From Doryteuthis pealeii (taxonomy: Eukaryota > Mollusca > Cephalopoda > Myopsida > Loliginidae): DNA of 64,000 nt. This document shows positions 10,690 to 20,347 of the stretch, piece by piece (position 1 is the stretch's first letter; every line of letters begins with the position of its first letter). A program made the translations under genes and the position numbers. The DNA lies in NCBI GenBank assembly GCA_023376005.1, contig CM042157.1, forward strand, positions 64,639,724-64,703,723. Reading direction: 5' to 3'. Under the pieces are notes generated by a model that was given only the letters and a program-made list of their open reading frames with translations, did no database searches and had not been told where the DNA came from.

Positions 10690-11097
10690 ATATAAAAAAA
10701 TGGACTCTTCCGTCGATTTTCGACGTATGAGGGTGCATACACACAATGAACACCCACACAGGGATTTTTTTATAGTGGTGAAGGCTTGTGTTTGGACCAT
10801 CCTCACTTTTTGGCACAGTCGATAGGAAAGAATTGGTGCATCAAAGGTTGCCACAAACCCAATCAACGACCAACCTCAGGAATTTTGAATTCAGAGTTAT
10901 CCCTCTCCCTGACTGGTTACCTACCCAAGGCTGAAGAGCCCAGTCTGCCCTACTATTTAACCCATAGCTGGAGGGAGAATATATGGATTCATATTAGTAT
11001 ATATTCAGTATTAGCACTATGTGAAATGTCAACAGCTTCGTCTAGGAATTGAACTCGAATCGACAAGTCCATTTTCCACGACTAACCACTAGCCTAA

Positions 11098-11142
<45 letters not shown>
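10690..11142 (-). mobile_element. SINE-like repeat, present only in block 1
   Basis: Carries the CTGACTGGTTACCTACCC body. On the minus strand it also has a tRNA-like head near 11,040-11,095 with box B-like GAGTTCAATTCC. It is followed by (TA)n at 11,101-11,142. Relatives are at 31,130 and 54,206. In block 2 the flanks are nearly joined at about 35,731, so about 0.5 kb including this element is missing there. Confidence 0.65.
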
Positions 11143-11144
<2 letters not shown>

Positions 11145-12196
11145 TACACACACACTTTTTTTCTTTAAAAAAATTTAAAGAAAAGGTAAAACAGTCATTC
11201 TAAAGAAACCTTTGATAAAAGGTGGTGGGTCACCTGAAATATTAGGATTAATAAATAAGATTAAAAACAGCAAAATATCAATCACTTTGAATTTTGGTTA
11301 TCATTCCTTATATTTTTTTTCTCCTTTTCCCAATACAACCAAAAAAGTTTCCAAACATCCATTACCTATATCTATAAAGAAGCATACATGGACTCCGTAA
11401 CATTATATAAATATATATGGTTAATTAACGCCCGAAGAAGATATCAGAAGATCTGAAACACAAGTCGCAAATGTAAAATAATAAAAAAAATTAAAAAAAA
11501 AAAAAAAAAAAAAAACAATCCATTTTGCGGACGTTTTTTATAAAATATTTAATTTTTCTCCCTTTGGACCCATAACAACACTTTATATATATATATATAT
11601 ATATATATAAAAGGGGAAGCATTTATTTCCATACTGATTACTAGTAAATTCCAATACAAGAAAGAAAGAAAACAATGGAGGAGACTTAAAATATCCAGTT
11701 CTTACCATACAAAGCAAAAATGACATGTTATACTTCTCCCACCCAAAAGTTTAAGGTGAGGGTGTTTGAGAGGTCAACGTTAAAAATTGCATCATCTCTG
11801 CAACCAACTTCAGCCTATGTGCCACAGTGAATCTCGCGACTAAACTTAAGTTTCTTGTGTCCTTCCTGAAGACAACACAGCTTAGAAAGTAGCGCAGATA
11901 CTACACTCCAATCCCTGCTTCAAAGATATCACCGTTTAAGATACCGACAGTCAAAATAATCTATCAACATTCAACGTAATTGCAGGTTTGTATCTGATAC
12001 CCTTAAAGCTAATCCTCTATTTCAATAAATGTGAGTGTCAGTGTGTCACATTATTTCAACTTTACTCCTAGATGCTGTAGCCCAACATATCATACCATTT
12101 TGGAATCTGGTCAACTTTGAGCAATTTAAAAACATTCCAAGCCGAAGCTGGAGCCGCAATCTTGAAATTTTGGATTCCCAAGTTTTGATAACTGCA
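11143..12196. other. Unassigned AT-rich sequence with (TA)n
   Basis: Includes (TA)n at about 11,585-11,609 and poly(A) near 11,490-11,515. At 11,432-11,463 it carries a hammerhead-like core. The rest, around 11,760-12,060, shows no recognised feature. Confidence 0.5.
11426..11475 (+). ncRNA. Decayed hammerhead-like motif
   Basis: The box reads CCGAAGA instead of CUGANGA. It is followed by an AGAT/ATCT stem II, GAAA and a GTC triplet. The allele in block 2 (35,919-35,925) has the intact CTGAAGA. Stem I is only about 2 bp, so activity is doubtful in either copy. Confidence 0.35.
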
Positions 12197-12412
12197 GGCT
12201 AGAAACCACAAGGTTCCTAGTTCGATACCGGTCCCCGCCAACTCAGCGTATGAGTAGCACAGGGATCTGTGCGGTAAAGTAAGGAGCTGGTGGTAGGTGT
12301 AGCGCTCCACCTCAGATGCTAAAACAATCTCCTTGGTCTAGCGCTATTGAAAAGGGGATAGACTCCCTCGCTGACTGGCTAATACCGACTTTACTTTTAC
12401 TTTTTTTTTTCT
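12197..12412 (+). mobile_element. tRNA-derived SINE, 5'-truncated
   Basis: Begins inside the tRNA-like head: GGTTCCTAGTTCGATACC matches box B, while box A is absent. The body and a pyrimidine-rich tail (TTTACTTTTACTTTT) match the complete element at 61,391. Present also at 36,688-36,900. Confidence 0.8.
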
Positions 12413-12687
12413 ACAATAAAATTTAATATGTACTCAATGCCCAAAGTCTTATTGTTACACTAAAAGCCCAATCAAGAGTCTCCTGCTGGAGCTAGCTTAA
12501 ATGTCGCCCAATAGGCTGGCATTTAAGCTAGTTTAGTATAAGCAGACATTATAGGAAGTGAGGATAGTGTTGACTGTCAATAGCACTTGGTGTCTGGGAG
12601 TTTCTCACTTATGTGAATCATCAAACCAAGTGGGGTGGTTCAATATAATAGTGATCTACAAAACTTTTGACGGAAAATTATTTTCAT

Positions 12688-12737
<50 letters not shown>

Positions 12738-12849
12738 CCTGTTAGTTCGGATCTTTCCATGTGTGGTTTAACCGAAGTGATGCAGTTAAACCGTATTGAG
12801 AGCTCAATGTGCCTAGTGCCAGTGAGTGGACAGATAGATCAAAGTATTC
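12413..12849. other. Small foldback and (TA)n
   Basis: An inverted repeat built on AGCTAGCTTAAATG / CATTTAAGCTAG lies at about 12,488-12,535. (TA)n spans about 12,694-12,734. Nothing else recognised. Confidence 0.55.
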
Positions 12850-13050
12850 AATAAATGAAGGAAAAAAAACTTTAAATTTGCTTCATTACAATAATTTATT
12901 TCAAGTGCATTACCACAGCATTTTCAGGTATGAGCAAAGTCATGGATATTATATCCATGACTTTGCTCATACCTGAAGATGCTGCAGTAATACAGTTGAA
13001 ATAAATTATTGTAATGAAGCAAATTTAAAGTTTTATCCTTCATTTATTGC

Positions 13051-13055
<5 letters not shown>
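12850..13055. mobile_element. Foldback element with hammerhead-like arms
   Basis: Long arms (about 12,855-12,953 and 12,957-13,052) are reverse complements meeting at a 46-bp perfect hairpin. (TA)n abuts on the right. Each arm holds a hammerhead-like unit. The plus-strand one (12,968-13,016) keeps CTGAAGA; the minus-strand one reads CTGAAAA and is probably dead. Block 2 copy at 37,413-37,618. Confidence 0.75.
12968..13016 (+). ncRNA. Probable hammerhead ribozyme
   Basis: Stem I CATAC (12,968-12,972) pairs with GTA-A-TG (13,011-13,016) with one bulged A. CTGAAGA lies at 12,973-12,979. Stem II is weak (CTG/CAG plus a G-U pair, 8-nt loop), followed by GAAA at 12,998-13,001. Stem III ATAA/TTAT closes on a single A, and the triplet is ATT ending at 13,010. 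The block 2 allele (37,534-37,582) has ATC instead, which also fits NUH. Confidence 0.5.
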
Positions 13056-13090
<35 letters not shown>

Positions 13091-13206
13091 TTTATTGACA
13101 GTACTGAATTTAAAAAGGACGCGTAAAAGCATATGGATGTTGGAAAATAATTTTTTTTTTTTTCTTAAAAAGAAAAGTAAGGGTACCCTTGTTAGATTTA
13201 AAATCT

Positions 13207-13247
<41 letters not shown>

Positions 13248-13585
13248 CCTACTGAAAATTACAGTAGGTATTTACTCAACCTGTTCACCACAGGTAGGAT
13301 GTGACATAAGGTTGAAAGTTTGGGGCATCCAGCAAGGATTGAACTCGCCATTCAGTAGTAATGGATCTGCTATTGTCCTCATCTTTATTGTCATATACAA
13401 TTTGCCCTCTGACCTTCTTCAGGTGTTTTTATTGTTTTAACTTTCATTATTTTTTTTGTTTTGTTAATATATTGAAGTCATGTGATTATTTTACCTCTAA
13501 AAAAAAAAAAAATAAAAAAATAAAAAAATATAAGAGGGGGGAACGACAAGACTTTCAGATGCCCCTGTACAACCAGTTACATTAA
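13056..13585. repeat. (TA)n arrays, SINE body fragment, MITE end
   Basis: (TA)n at 13,055-13,086 and 13,210-13,246. A SINE body fragment at 13,255-13,375 carries the GTAGGATGTGACATAAGG signature. On the minus strand near 13,395-13,425 there is a decayed CTGAAGA motif without GAAA. Poly(A) at 13,500-13,512 is followed by a GACAAGACTTTCAGATG terminus like the mariner-type TIR at 2,675. Confidence 0.5.
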
Positions 13586-13589
13586 TTGT

Positions 13590-13830
13590 TTTGTTTCATG
13601 GCATATCAACCCTTTCTGGGCCATTTAATGCCGAATCAAGTCTTTTTGATAAACAAAGGACTCGGTTGTTTTATTTATGGCATATCAACCCTTTCTGGGT
13701 CATTTAATGCTGAATCAAGTTTTTTTGATAAACAAAGGACTTGGTTGTTTTACAGCACATCAACTCTTTCTGGGCCATTTAATGCCAAATCAAGTCATTT
13801 TGATAAACAAAGGACTCACAGTACTTGCAG
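13590..13830 (+). repeat. 79-bp tandem repeat, 3 copies
   Basis: Three head-to-tail copies of a unit combining GGCATATCAACCCTTTCTGG with TTTTTGATAAACAAAGGACT. Block 2 has only two copies (38,010-38,160). The open frames across this stretch arise because the period shifts frame without hitting stops; they do not indicate a protein. Confidence 0.85.
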
Positions 13831-14457
13831 TTACCTTAAGTAGTCACCCAATCAAGTACTGAACAGGCTCATCAACTGCAGTGATCTTGTAAGAACCATT
13901 GCTTTCAGTGTCACTTGACCGTAAGTGCAGTCACATTCAGTCTATCAGAATTCGTAACCTTCTGACAATTCCTAACTAAATCCTGTATTCAGTCCACAAA
14001 GTTAAAGTTCTTATTTTGGAGGCTATACATGGATGTCCTAATTAATTCTTTCCTCAAAACATTGCTCGTTCATCTCTTTCCACTAAACCAGAGTATATGT
14101 ACTAACTGACCTGGAAATCAAACTTAAAACCGCCAGATAATTTTAACCAATGCTTTTAACCACTCGGTAAAGTAGATGTAGCTTGGGAGCCTTAAACTTT
14201 ATGTCAAAGTGAACCAGAGAATCTTGTTTTATGACTTTTTAATGCTATTACAACCAAGATAAGAACACTTAAATAATGTGTTACAAGAAATTTTATTTAA
14301 AAGAAAAAAAAAAAAAAGAAAAAAAAAAGTTTGTGGCCAATGTTTGGAAAGTTGTGTCCTGCATAGTTCTTGGCAGTTGAGAGAGACTCAATCTTCAGAC
14401 ACCATTTTTCATGGCTGTATTGGTTACTTCTCTTAATGAGTTGACTATTCAATAGAA

Positions 14458-14460
<3 letters not shown>
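13831..14460. other. No feature recognised
   Basis: Sequence nearly identical to 38,160-38,810 in block 2. A short A-rich stretch lies at 14,300-14,330. I see no transposon ends or convincing coding. Confidence 0.5.
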
Positions 14461-14463
<3 letters not shown>

Positions 14464-14526
<63 letters not shown>

Positions 14527-14555
14527 TGAGAGAGAGAGATTGAGTTTGAGAAGAA
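14464..14555. repeat. (TA)n followed by (GA)-rich tract
   Basis: About 57 bp of (TA)n at 14,464-14,520, then GA-rich sequence. In block 2 the (TA)n is only about 25 bp (38,811-38,836). Confidence 0.9.
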
Positions 14556-14668
14556 GAAAAAAAAAACAGAACAAGAAAGAAAAAGACAATTTAGGAAAAT
14601 CAAATTGACATATTTTACTAAAGGATCTATCGTCATCTGCGTGCACATACATTATGGTTGGGGGGAAG

Positions 14669-14700
<32 letters not shown>

Positions 14701-14829
14701 TTTGGTTGAAACATTTCTGGGGGAAAAAAAAAGAAAAAAAAAAAGAGAGACAAAAATCAAGTATTCATACACACTATGTGAATTATCATGCTTCTCACCC
14801 TTGCAATGTAGATGTACCTTGTGTCTGAC

Positions 14830-15145
14830 CTGCATAAATGGGGTGTGTGGGAAATAAAATTCACTAATAACATAGGCCCTTCACGGCCTGTATCCAGTGG
14901 CTTTGGCCACTAGACTGTTAGTGAAAATTAACAGCGTGATCCCAGGGGGCCATTCTCCTAGGCAATACCTGCCATCTTGATTTAAAGGGGAAGGGCTGGG
15001 TTTATCGCCCAGTGCCTGAGGCGCCACCCTTGAGGAGGAATGCTGAGGGGATCCACGCAATTTTTTGTGCATGACATCCCATGAGCTACGGTTCGTGGGT
15101 GGTCCCAAATTAATTGGACCATGTGTCTGACTCACATAAGTGGTA
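14830..15145 (-). mobile_element. GC-rich dispersed element (interrupts the array)
   Basis: A GC-rich island with CAGTGCCTGAGGCGCC, the same family as 27,552-27,809 and 62,401-62,660 (plus strand) and 39,132-39,442. It is flanked by imperfect direct repeats of GTGTCTGACN..CATAAGTGG (about 14,819-14,842 and 15,122-15,144), consistent with retroposition. Family name unknown to me. Confidence 0.6.
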
Positions 15146-15792
15146 AGTAAAATGCAGATGTATATTTAGAAATAAATTCATTTGTATATTGATGATACTA
15201 GACCTCGAGAGAAACGTCAATTTGATTTTTGAAACTTTTTTTTTTCTCATAGATATATATTATATATAAATTTGGAATGATATCTGACAGTATGAGAAAG
15301 AAAGACAGCCTTTAAAATCAGGCTGACTTGTTTGAAAAAGAGGTCTAGGGCCATCAGATTGCAAACTAATTTATCATCAAAATGGATCTACATTAAAGGG
15401 GAGAGAGGCTTGATGATTTATGTAGAGTGCATGGACTCTTTAATTTAATTGACTGAAACAGTTTTGATTTGAAGAAAAAAAAAAAAAAAAAAAAAAAATG
15501 GATTGAGGATTCATATACTCTACATAAATTATCCAGCTTTGCTCCCCTAATAATGTAGATCCGTTTTTGGTGATAGATTCATTTTGATTCTGATAACACT
15601 AAGACTCTAAGTGAAACATTTCTATGAGAGAAAAATAAATGTTTTAAAAAAATTACAAATTGGTAGGTTTCACTAGAGGTCTAGTATTTTCAGAATCCAA
15701 ATTAATTAAAATTAATCCACATTACGGGGGGACAGAGAAGTATGAAAATTCATGTAGAGTGCATGAACGCTTGATATATATTTTTTTTCATA

Positions 15793-15795
<3 letters not shown>

Positions 15796-15833
<38 letters not shown>

Positions 15834-16115
15834 AACCCCTCTGCATGAGCAGGATGTGAGACAAGATCAATTTTTTAAGAAGAGTTTAACAGGTTTGAAT
15901 TCAGAGTTTTCCTTCTCCTAGACTGGTTACCTAGCCCTGGTTAAAGAGCCCAGTCTGCCCTGCTATTTACCCATAGTTGGAGGGAGAATTGGATTCATAT
16001 CTTTCTCAAGGGTATTAGCGCCTTTATGAAAATGTAAACAGCTTCGTCCAGAAATTGAACACTGGACAACAAGTTAATTTCCTACGGCTCAAACCATTAG
16101 ACCACGCGCCTCCAT
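15796..16115 (-). mobile_element. (TA)n and tRNA-derived SINE
   Basis: (TA)n at 15,796-15,828 is followed by a SINE in minus orientation. The tRNA-like head is near 16,040-16,112 (box A-like TAATGGTTTGAGCCG, box B-like TTCAATTTCTGG). The body has CTCCTAGACTGGTTACCTAG. Block 2 copy at 40,112-40,398. Confidence 0.65.
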
Positions 16116-16298
16116 TTTTCATAATGTATAAGTGAATCAAGGCTTCATGCAATCTACATCTAGAAATTATCACGCTTCTCTCCCCTATAATGTAGATCTG
16201 TATTTGGTGATGAATTTATTTGCATTCTGGTAATGATAGACCTCTAGGGAAACATGTTAATCTGATATTTGAAATTTTTTTCTTTATATATGTGTGTA

Positions 16299-16363
<65 letters not shown>

Positions 16364-16431
16364 TGTATAGATGTGAGATAGATGAAAATCATAGTCTGTA
16401 TATTCAACTAACATAAACAAAAGAAAGTGTT

Positions 16432-16722
16432 GATTGGTTGGTTGGATTTTACAGCATGTCAACCCTTGTTAGGTTATTTTATGCCGAAGACATTTTGTTT
16501 TATTCATTCGTGTTGGGTATTAAATTTTTTTTTTTTTCAAAAACTAAATTTTTTAAACACATTTTTTCAAACTCATTTTTGATCTACTATAGATAGCACC
16601 TTAACATATACTACCACTTTTAGGTCAGAGCGGACTCTGGGTGTAACGGCGATGAATGGGTATTCTACACTCCCAGGAAATGGAACCTCACCACTAGATG
16701 CAGTTTAACGCCATGACCAGGA
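16432..16722 (+). repeat. Dispersed GGCATATCAACC repeat
   Basis: Copy with a (GGTT)n lead-in, the GGTTATTTTATGCCGAAGAC block and the GTCAGAGCGGACTCTGG variant of the middle block. Block 2 copy at 40,682-40,976. Confidence 0.7.
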
Positions 16723-16828
16723 AAAAAGAAAATAGAGAAATGAGTAAAATGTGCTTACAATTAAACCATGAGAAGAAAAAAAAATTATAATTTCTCATGC
16801 TTCATTCTCTATGGCTTTCAATTATGAA

Positions 16829-17364
16829 TCTTATCATAATGGAAATTCAGTGTCTGTGTCTGTAACTGAAACTACATTACTGCTTACATCACAATACCCT
16901 CAGGAATTGCGTAAGTTTATCAATGAGTATTTAATTTTGTATAGTCAAAATCATTAATACATAGAATAAATTTTATTTATTAATAAGGTCTCTATGAAAA
17001 GCTGAGTTGGATTTGCCTCAAAAGAGCCCATGTTATTAGTGCATTTAAAATCCTGAAATGTGTCTTATATATCACTAAGGAATAAAGGTTTACATAATAT
17101 ATGGTGTGGTGAATTTGCATACTGGTTTTAACAAAACCAGGTTTAATAAATAATTAGTTGGTGTTATTAATCTCTAATATTATTGTTTTATTCTCCAACA
17201 TATTAAAATGAATGATTTTATATAGAAACTAATAAAAATATAATTAAAATAAGTGTAATCTTTTTATATGCGTTCTTATTTGATTTTGTTAGTCTTTCTA
17301 ATTTAATATATTCCATTACATTAAAACTCAAATATTTACGCCTGAAGGGCACATATTTTGGTAG
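16829..17364 (+). mobile_element. Helitron, degraded 3' end
   Basis: Starts TCTTATCATAATGG between A and T. The 3' end reads GTAG where CTAG is expected, after a CCTGAAGGGC remnant of the terminal hairpin. Closest relative is 2,777-3,297. Shared with block 2 (41,082-41,619), so it predates the divergence of the two blocks. Confidence 0.7.
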
Positions 17365-17628
17365 TACATTCAATTTTTTTAATACTTTCTTTTATTTACA
17401 TTAGTTAAATATATATAGGCCATACAATTTTCATCTATCTATATAAGAAACATAATTTTATATATATATATATATATTAGATAAAAATATCCAATAAACA
17501 GGTAAGTTGGGGATGATTCTATTTGGGATCTTTATCCTCTTTTAAGTCCCTAAGAGAGCTCAATGTAGGATAATTAATAAATTAATTATATACAGAGCAA
17601 TTTTTACACTTACAATATGAGATAAAAA
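17365..17628. other. No feature recognised
   Basis: AT-rich, with short (TA)n at about 17,459-17,477. Nothing else assigned. Confidence 0.5.
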
Positions 17629-17646
17629 CTGAAGAGACGGTCATTT

Positions 17647-17708
17647 GGCTATTATAAATTTATTTCAGCTGGTAACTCTATAAAAAAGCCCAGTCTCGTC
17701 AGATAGCC
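17647..17708 (-). ncRNA. Hammerhead ribozyme, minus strand
   Basis: Reading the minus strand, stem I is GGCTAT/ATAGCC, six perfect pairs. The box is CTGACGA. Stem II CTGG/CCAG carries a long loop, then GAAA. Stem III is the palindrome ATAAATTTAT and the cleavage triplet is ATA. This is the best-paired example in the window apart from the large stem II loop. Identical pairing in block 2 at 41,898-41,959. Confidence 0.65.
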
Positions 17709-17728
17709 ATCATCTTCATTGTATGATG

Positions 17729-17774
17729 GCTATCTGATGAGACTGGGCTCCAGCTGAAATAAATTCATAATAGC
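17729..17774 (+). ncRNA. Hammerhead ribozyme, plus strand
   Basis: Stem I GCTAT (17,729-17,733) pairs with ATAGC (17,770-17,774). CTGATGA is at 17,734-17,740. Stem II CTGG/CCAG has a GCT loop and one A-C mismatch near its base. GAAA is at 17,756-17,759. Stem III has one A-C mismatch in the ATAAATTCAT palindrome, and the triplet is ATA ending at 17,769. Block 2 copy at 41,980-42,025. Confidence 0.65.
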
Positions 17775-17811
17775 TAAATGACGGTCTGTTGAGTTTTTCT
17801 CTCTTATTGGA

Positions 17812-17881
<70 letters not shown>

Positions 17882-18106
17882 CTAATCCTATTAGCAAATC
17901 CTTGCGGTAAGGAAAAACCCTGGCAAATAATTTGTTAGTAAAAATATACTACAAAGATTGCCTGAGAAAAAAAATAAAATTAAAGACCAAGAGAGTCGCA
18001 CCAACCAAAAATAATCGATTAACACTATATAACTCGGCCAAAAGAAAAAATATATATATGCCGCTAGATTTGTCTAAAGATAAAATGTAAAGAGTGCTCG
18101 AAACCT

Positions 18107-18205
18107 AAGTAGAGCAAATAGTCAGGTCTACCAACTAACATCTGAGTCAGATTTTTGCCCTGATGAGCTAGTAAGCACTGTTAGTTGGTAGACCTGACTC
18201 ATTAG

Positions 18206-18206
<1 letters not shown>
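18107..18206. repeat. Foldback with vestigial core
   Basis: Arms built on AGGTCTACCAACTAACA / TGTTAGTTGGTAGACCT. The loop contains CTGATGAGCT and AGTAAGC, but the GAAA box is missing, so I read it as a dead relative of the hammerhead foldbacks. Followed by (TA)n at about 18,210-18,250. Confidence 0.7.
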
Positions 18207-18252
<46 letters not shown>

Positions 18253-18254
<2 letters not shown>

Positions 18255-18412
18255 TTCTTATTCATTATAGTGCACAATACATTTAAGGTGCAATTTTTAG
18301 CCACTTTTCTTCAAGACACATTGTCTTGAAGAAAAGGGGTTAACATGCTGCTTGGCAACCAGAGGTAACAATTGCACCTTAAATGTATTTTACACTATAA
18401 TGAATAAATAAA
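18253..18412. repeat. Foldback, ~45-bp outer arms
   Basis: Outer arms carry ATTCATTATAGTG and its complement, with an inner hairpin CTTCAAGACA/TGTCTTGAAG. No ribozyme core seen. A (TA)n array follows at about 18,478-18,526. Block 2 copy at 42,480-42,640. Confidence 0.8.
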
Positions 18413-18470
18413 TACAACTCTTGCACTTGTAATCGAGCACTTTATTTTCAATTGTCCAAAAATTAAAAAA

Positions 18471-18529
<59 letters not shown>

Positions 18530-19093
18530 CTTTTTTCTTTTTTTTTTCAGTTTAAACCTTTATCAGGAAAATATTTGAAATCCCCATGGAAATGTGTAAC
18601 CATACTTAGGAGCAAATAAATGTATATCTGATGATGCAAATTCCCAAACCCTATGAAAGTAAGAAACCAGTTCCTCTGTTTGTAATTCTTCTGATGTGAA
18701 TAACAAGACAGACAAAAAGGTTTTTTCGAGACAAAAGGTTTCTTGTGATAATTGTCACAATATCATTGAGAATTAAATGGTTTCAGCCTAGTCAGCTGAA
18801 AGAAAAATCCCACCTACATTTTTTTAAATTTTTTTTTTTTTTTTTTTTAATTTTTAAAGTTTTTCATTTTTTTTATTACCGTCACCCACCCTTGTCCTGA
18901 GTCTCTCTTTGACCAGTGGTCAATTAAAAATTGCCTAAGTTCAGCAGTTTCGTAATTAATCTGTCCTCAGATTGGTCAGTGGTCAACCAGTCTGTCAAGT
19001 GGTCACATATACAAATTAATCGTCTCAGATGCACACAATGAAGACGTCACAACTTTCACACATTTTTTAAAAACCTCCGTAACATTTTCACAT
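18530..19093 (-). other. Likely LMAN1 3' UTR/flank, not delimited
   Basis: Lies directly downstream of the LMAN1 stop codon on the minus strand. No polyadenylation site can be chosen among several candidate AATAAA-like signals. A T-rich stretch is at 18,826-18,850. Confidence 0.4.
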
Positions 19094-19130
19094 TTAATAG
19101 AATTTCTTGGCTTGTGCTTCTTTGTTTTGC
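19094..19130 (-). CDS. LMAN1: LMAN1 exon G (last coding exon), block 1
   Basis: Encodes the cytoplasmic tail and stop: QNKEAQAKKFY*. LMAN1 (ERGIC-53) cycles between ER and Golgi as a mannose-binding cargo receptor. The dilysine at -4/-3 is the COPI retrieval signal of the family, and the terminal aromatic pair (FF in human, FY here) serves ER export. The acceptor TTTCAG lies at 19,131-19,136. Its first base G completes the AAG codon begun at the end of exon F, so the phase is right. The stop TAA is at 19,094-19,096. Length and composition match the human tail closely. Confidence 0.93.
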
Positions 19131-19139
19131 CTGAAATAA

Positions 19140-19800
19140 AAAAAAAAAGAGAAAAAAAATTTTTTTTTTAATTTACCAACTACTTTAATGATCAATTTTA
19201 GATTTTTTTTTTTTTTTAAAATATATGTAATTTGCAAATGAAAAAAAAAAAAGATGTATCTTGTAAATAAAAAAAGAAAAAAATTTACCTTGCAAAACAA
19301 AATAAAAAGTATCTTGAAAAAAGAAAAAAAAAAAGAAAAAAAAAGAAAAAAGAATTATGTATCTTTCAACAGAAAAATATATATATAAACCTTGCAAAAA
19401 AAAAAAAAAAAAAAAAAAGTATCTTGACCGTGGTGGTAAAGATACATTCTTTTTTATTTTTTTTGCAAGGTTTATATATATATATTTTTCTGTTGAAAGA
19501 TACATAATTCTTTTTTTCTTTCAAGATACTCTTTATTTTTTTTGCAAGGTAAATTTTTTCTTTTTTTTCTTCTTTTTTATTTACAAAATAAATTTTTTTT
19601 TTTTTTTTTCATTTGCAAATTTTTTTTTTTTTAAATCTAAAAAAAAAATGTATCTTGCAAAAAAAAATTAAAAATTGTATAACTTTAAAGCGTATGTATA
19701 TTGAGAAAAAAAAATGTATCTTGCAAAGGAAAAAAGAATTATGTATAACTTTAAAAAAATTGAATGAATTCAAACCAACTTTACATTTTTTTTTTTAAAA
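19140..19800. repeat. Large A/T-tract foldback in the last intron
   Basis: About 19,195-19,430 and 19,432-19,640 form a giant imperfect inverted repeat. The repeated word GTATCTTG(C/T)AAA is separated by A-runs in one arm, with its complement separated by T-runs in the other. The tip is TTGACCGTGG. Transcribed in LMAN1 pre-mRNA it would form a long double-stranded hairpin just upstream of exon G. Block 2 equivalent at 43,410-43,940. Confidence 0.8.
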
Positions 19801-19811
19801 AGGTCAAATAA

Positions 19812-20270
19812 GTTAACTCTTTGCCAACCAAATTTCCCCTACGGCAGGTACCAAATTTTACTGGTATTTTTTTACCTGTATGATAGGATATTTCAAAGTT
19901 CACTATTCACCTCAGAACTCATTAAGTTCAAATAAAGTCTTTTTATTATTGTAATCAGAGTCATTCTGCTCAATTATAATGAACAAACCATAAGTTTTTG
20001 TATTTTGCTTATGGTAAGATCGTAGTGGCAGGAGAGCCGCTGTGAGTGGTTTAACTCTTTGCCTACCAAATTTCTTTTTTGTATTTTCTATCTGTGTGAT
20101 GGGATATTTCAAACTTCACTATCTATTCCCCTCAGAACTCATTCTATTCAAATAAAGTCCTTTTATTATTGTAATCTCAGTCCTTCTGCAAGAGCCACTG
20201 CAAGTGGATTACGGTAGGATTGCACTGGTGGAAGGGCTGCTGTGAGTGGCAAAGAATTAAATTTAATGGT
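19812..20270 (+). repeat. Direct repeat pair, ~235-bp period
   Basis: The segment beginning TTAACTCTTTGCC at 19,812 recurs at about 20,049, both followed by TTCAAATAAAGTC. Intron of LMAN1 (between exons F and G). Block 2 equivalent at about 44,028-44,410. Confidence 0.75.
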
Positions 20271-20347
20271 AAGAAACATGTACATGTTAAATAATGAGAA
20301 ATTGCTTAAATTCTTTTAAGGGTTAGATTTGTAAGAATTATCTAGTA

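Larger units (their letters stand above)
14560..16290. repeat. Array of alternating inverted ~140-bp units
   Basis: A unit with GTAGATC...TTGGTGAT...GACCTCTAG...GAAAC alternates in orientation. Minus copies are near 14,570-14,690, 15,285-15,430 and 15,655-15,790. Plus copies are near 14,755-15,240 (interrupted by a GC-rich repeat), 15,500-15,640 and 16,120-16,290. Block 2 carries the same array at 38,880-40,560. Confidence 0.65.
17630..17800. mobile_element. Foldback element: inverted hammerhead pair
   Basis: The two arms (about 17,636-17,710 and 17,722-17,795) are reverse complements, and each encodes a hammerhead on its own outward-reading strand. It lies next to a (GT)n-(TA)n-(CA)n array at about 17,813-17,880. 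Block 2 copy at 41,885-42,050. Confidence 0.75.

Noticed and set aside
13586..13862. Repetitive peptide frames over the 79-bp tandem
   Set aside because: The frames follow the repeat period and change with copy number in block 2; no independent coding evidence.
14449..14652. Frames with long YIYIYI runs
   Set aside because: Microsatellite (TA)n translations, seen at many loci.
18253..18412. Hammerhead in the 18.3-kb foldback
   Set aside because: Contains CTTGAAGAAAAGG but no CUGANGA box; nothing pairs as stem I or III.
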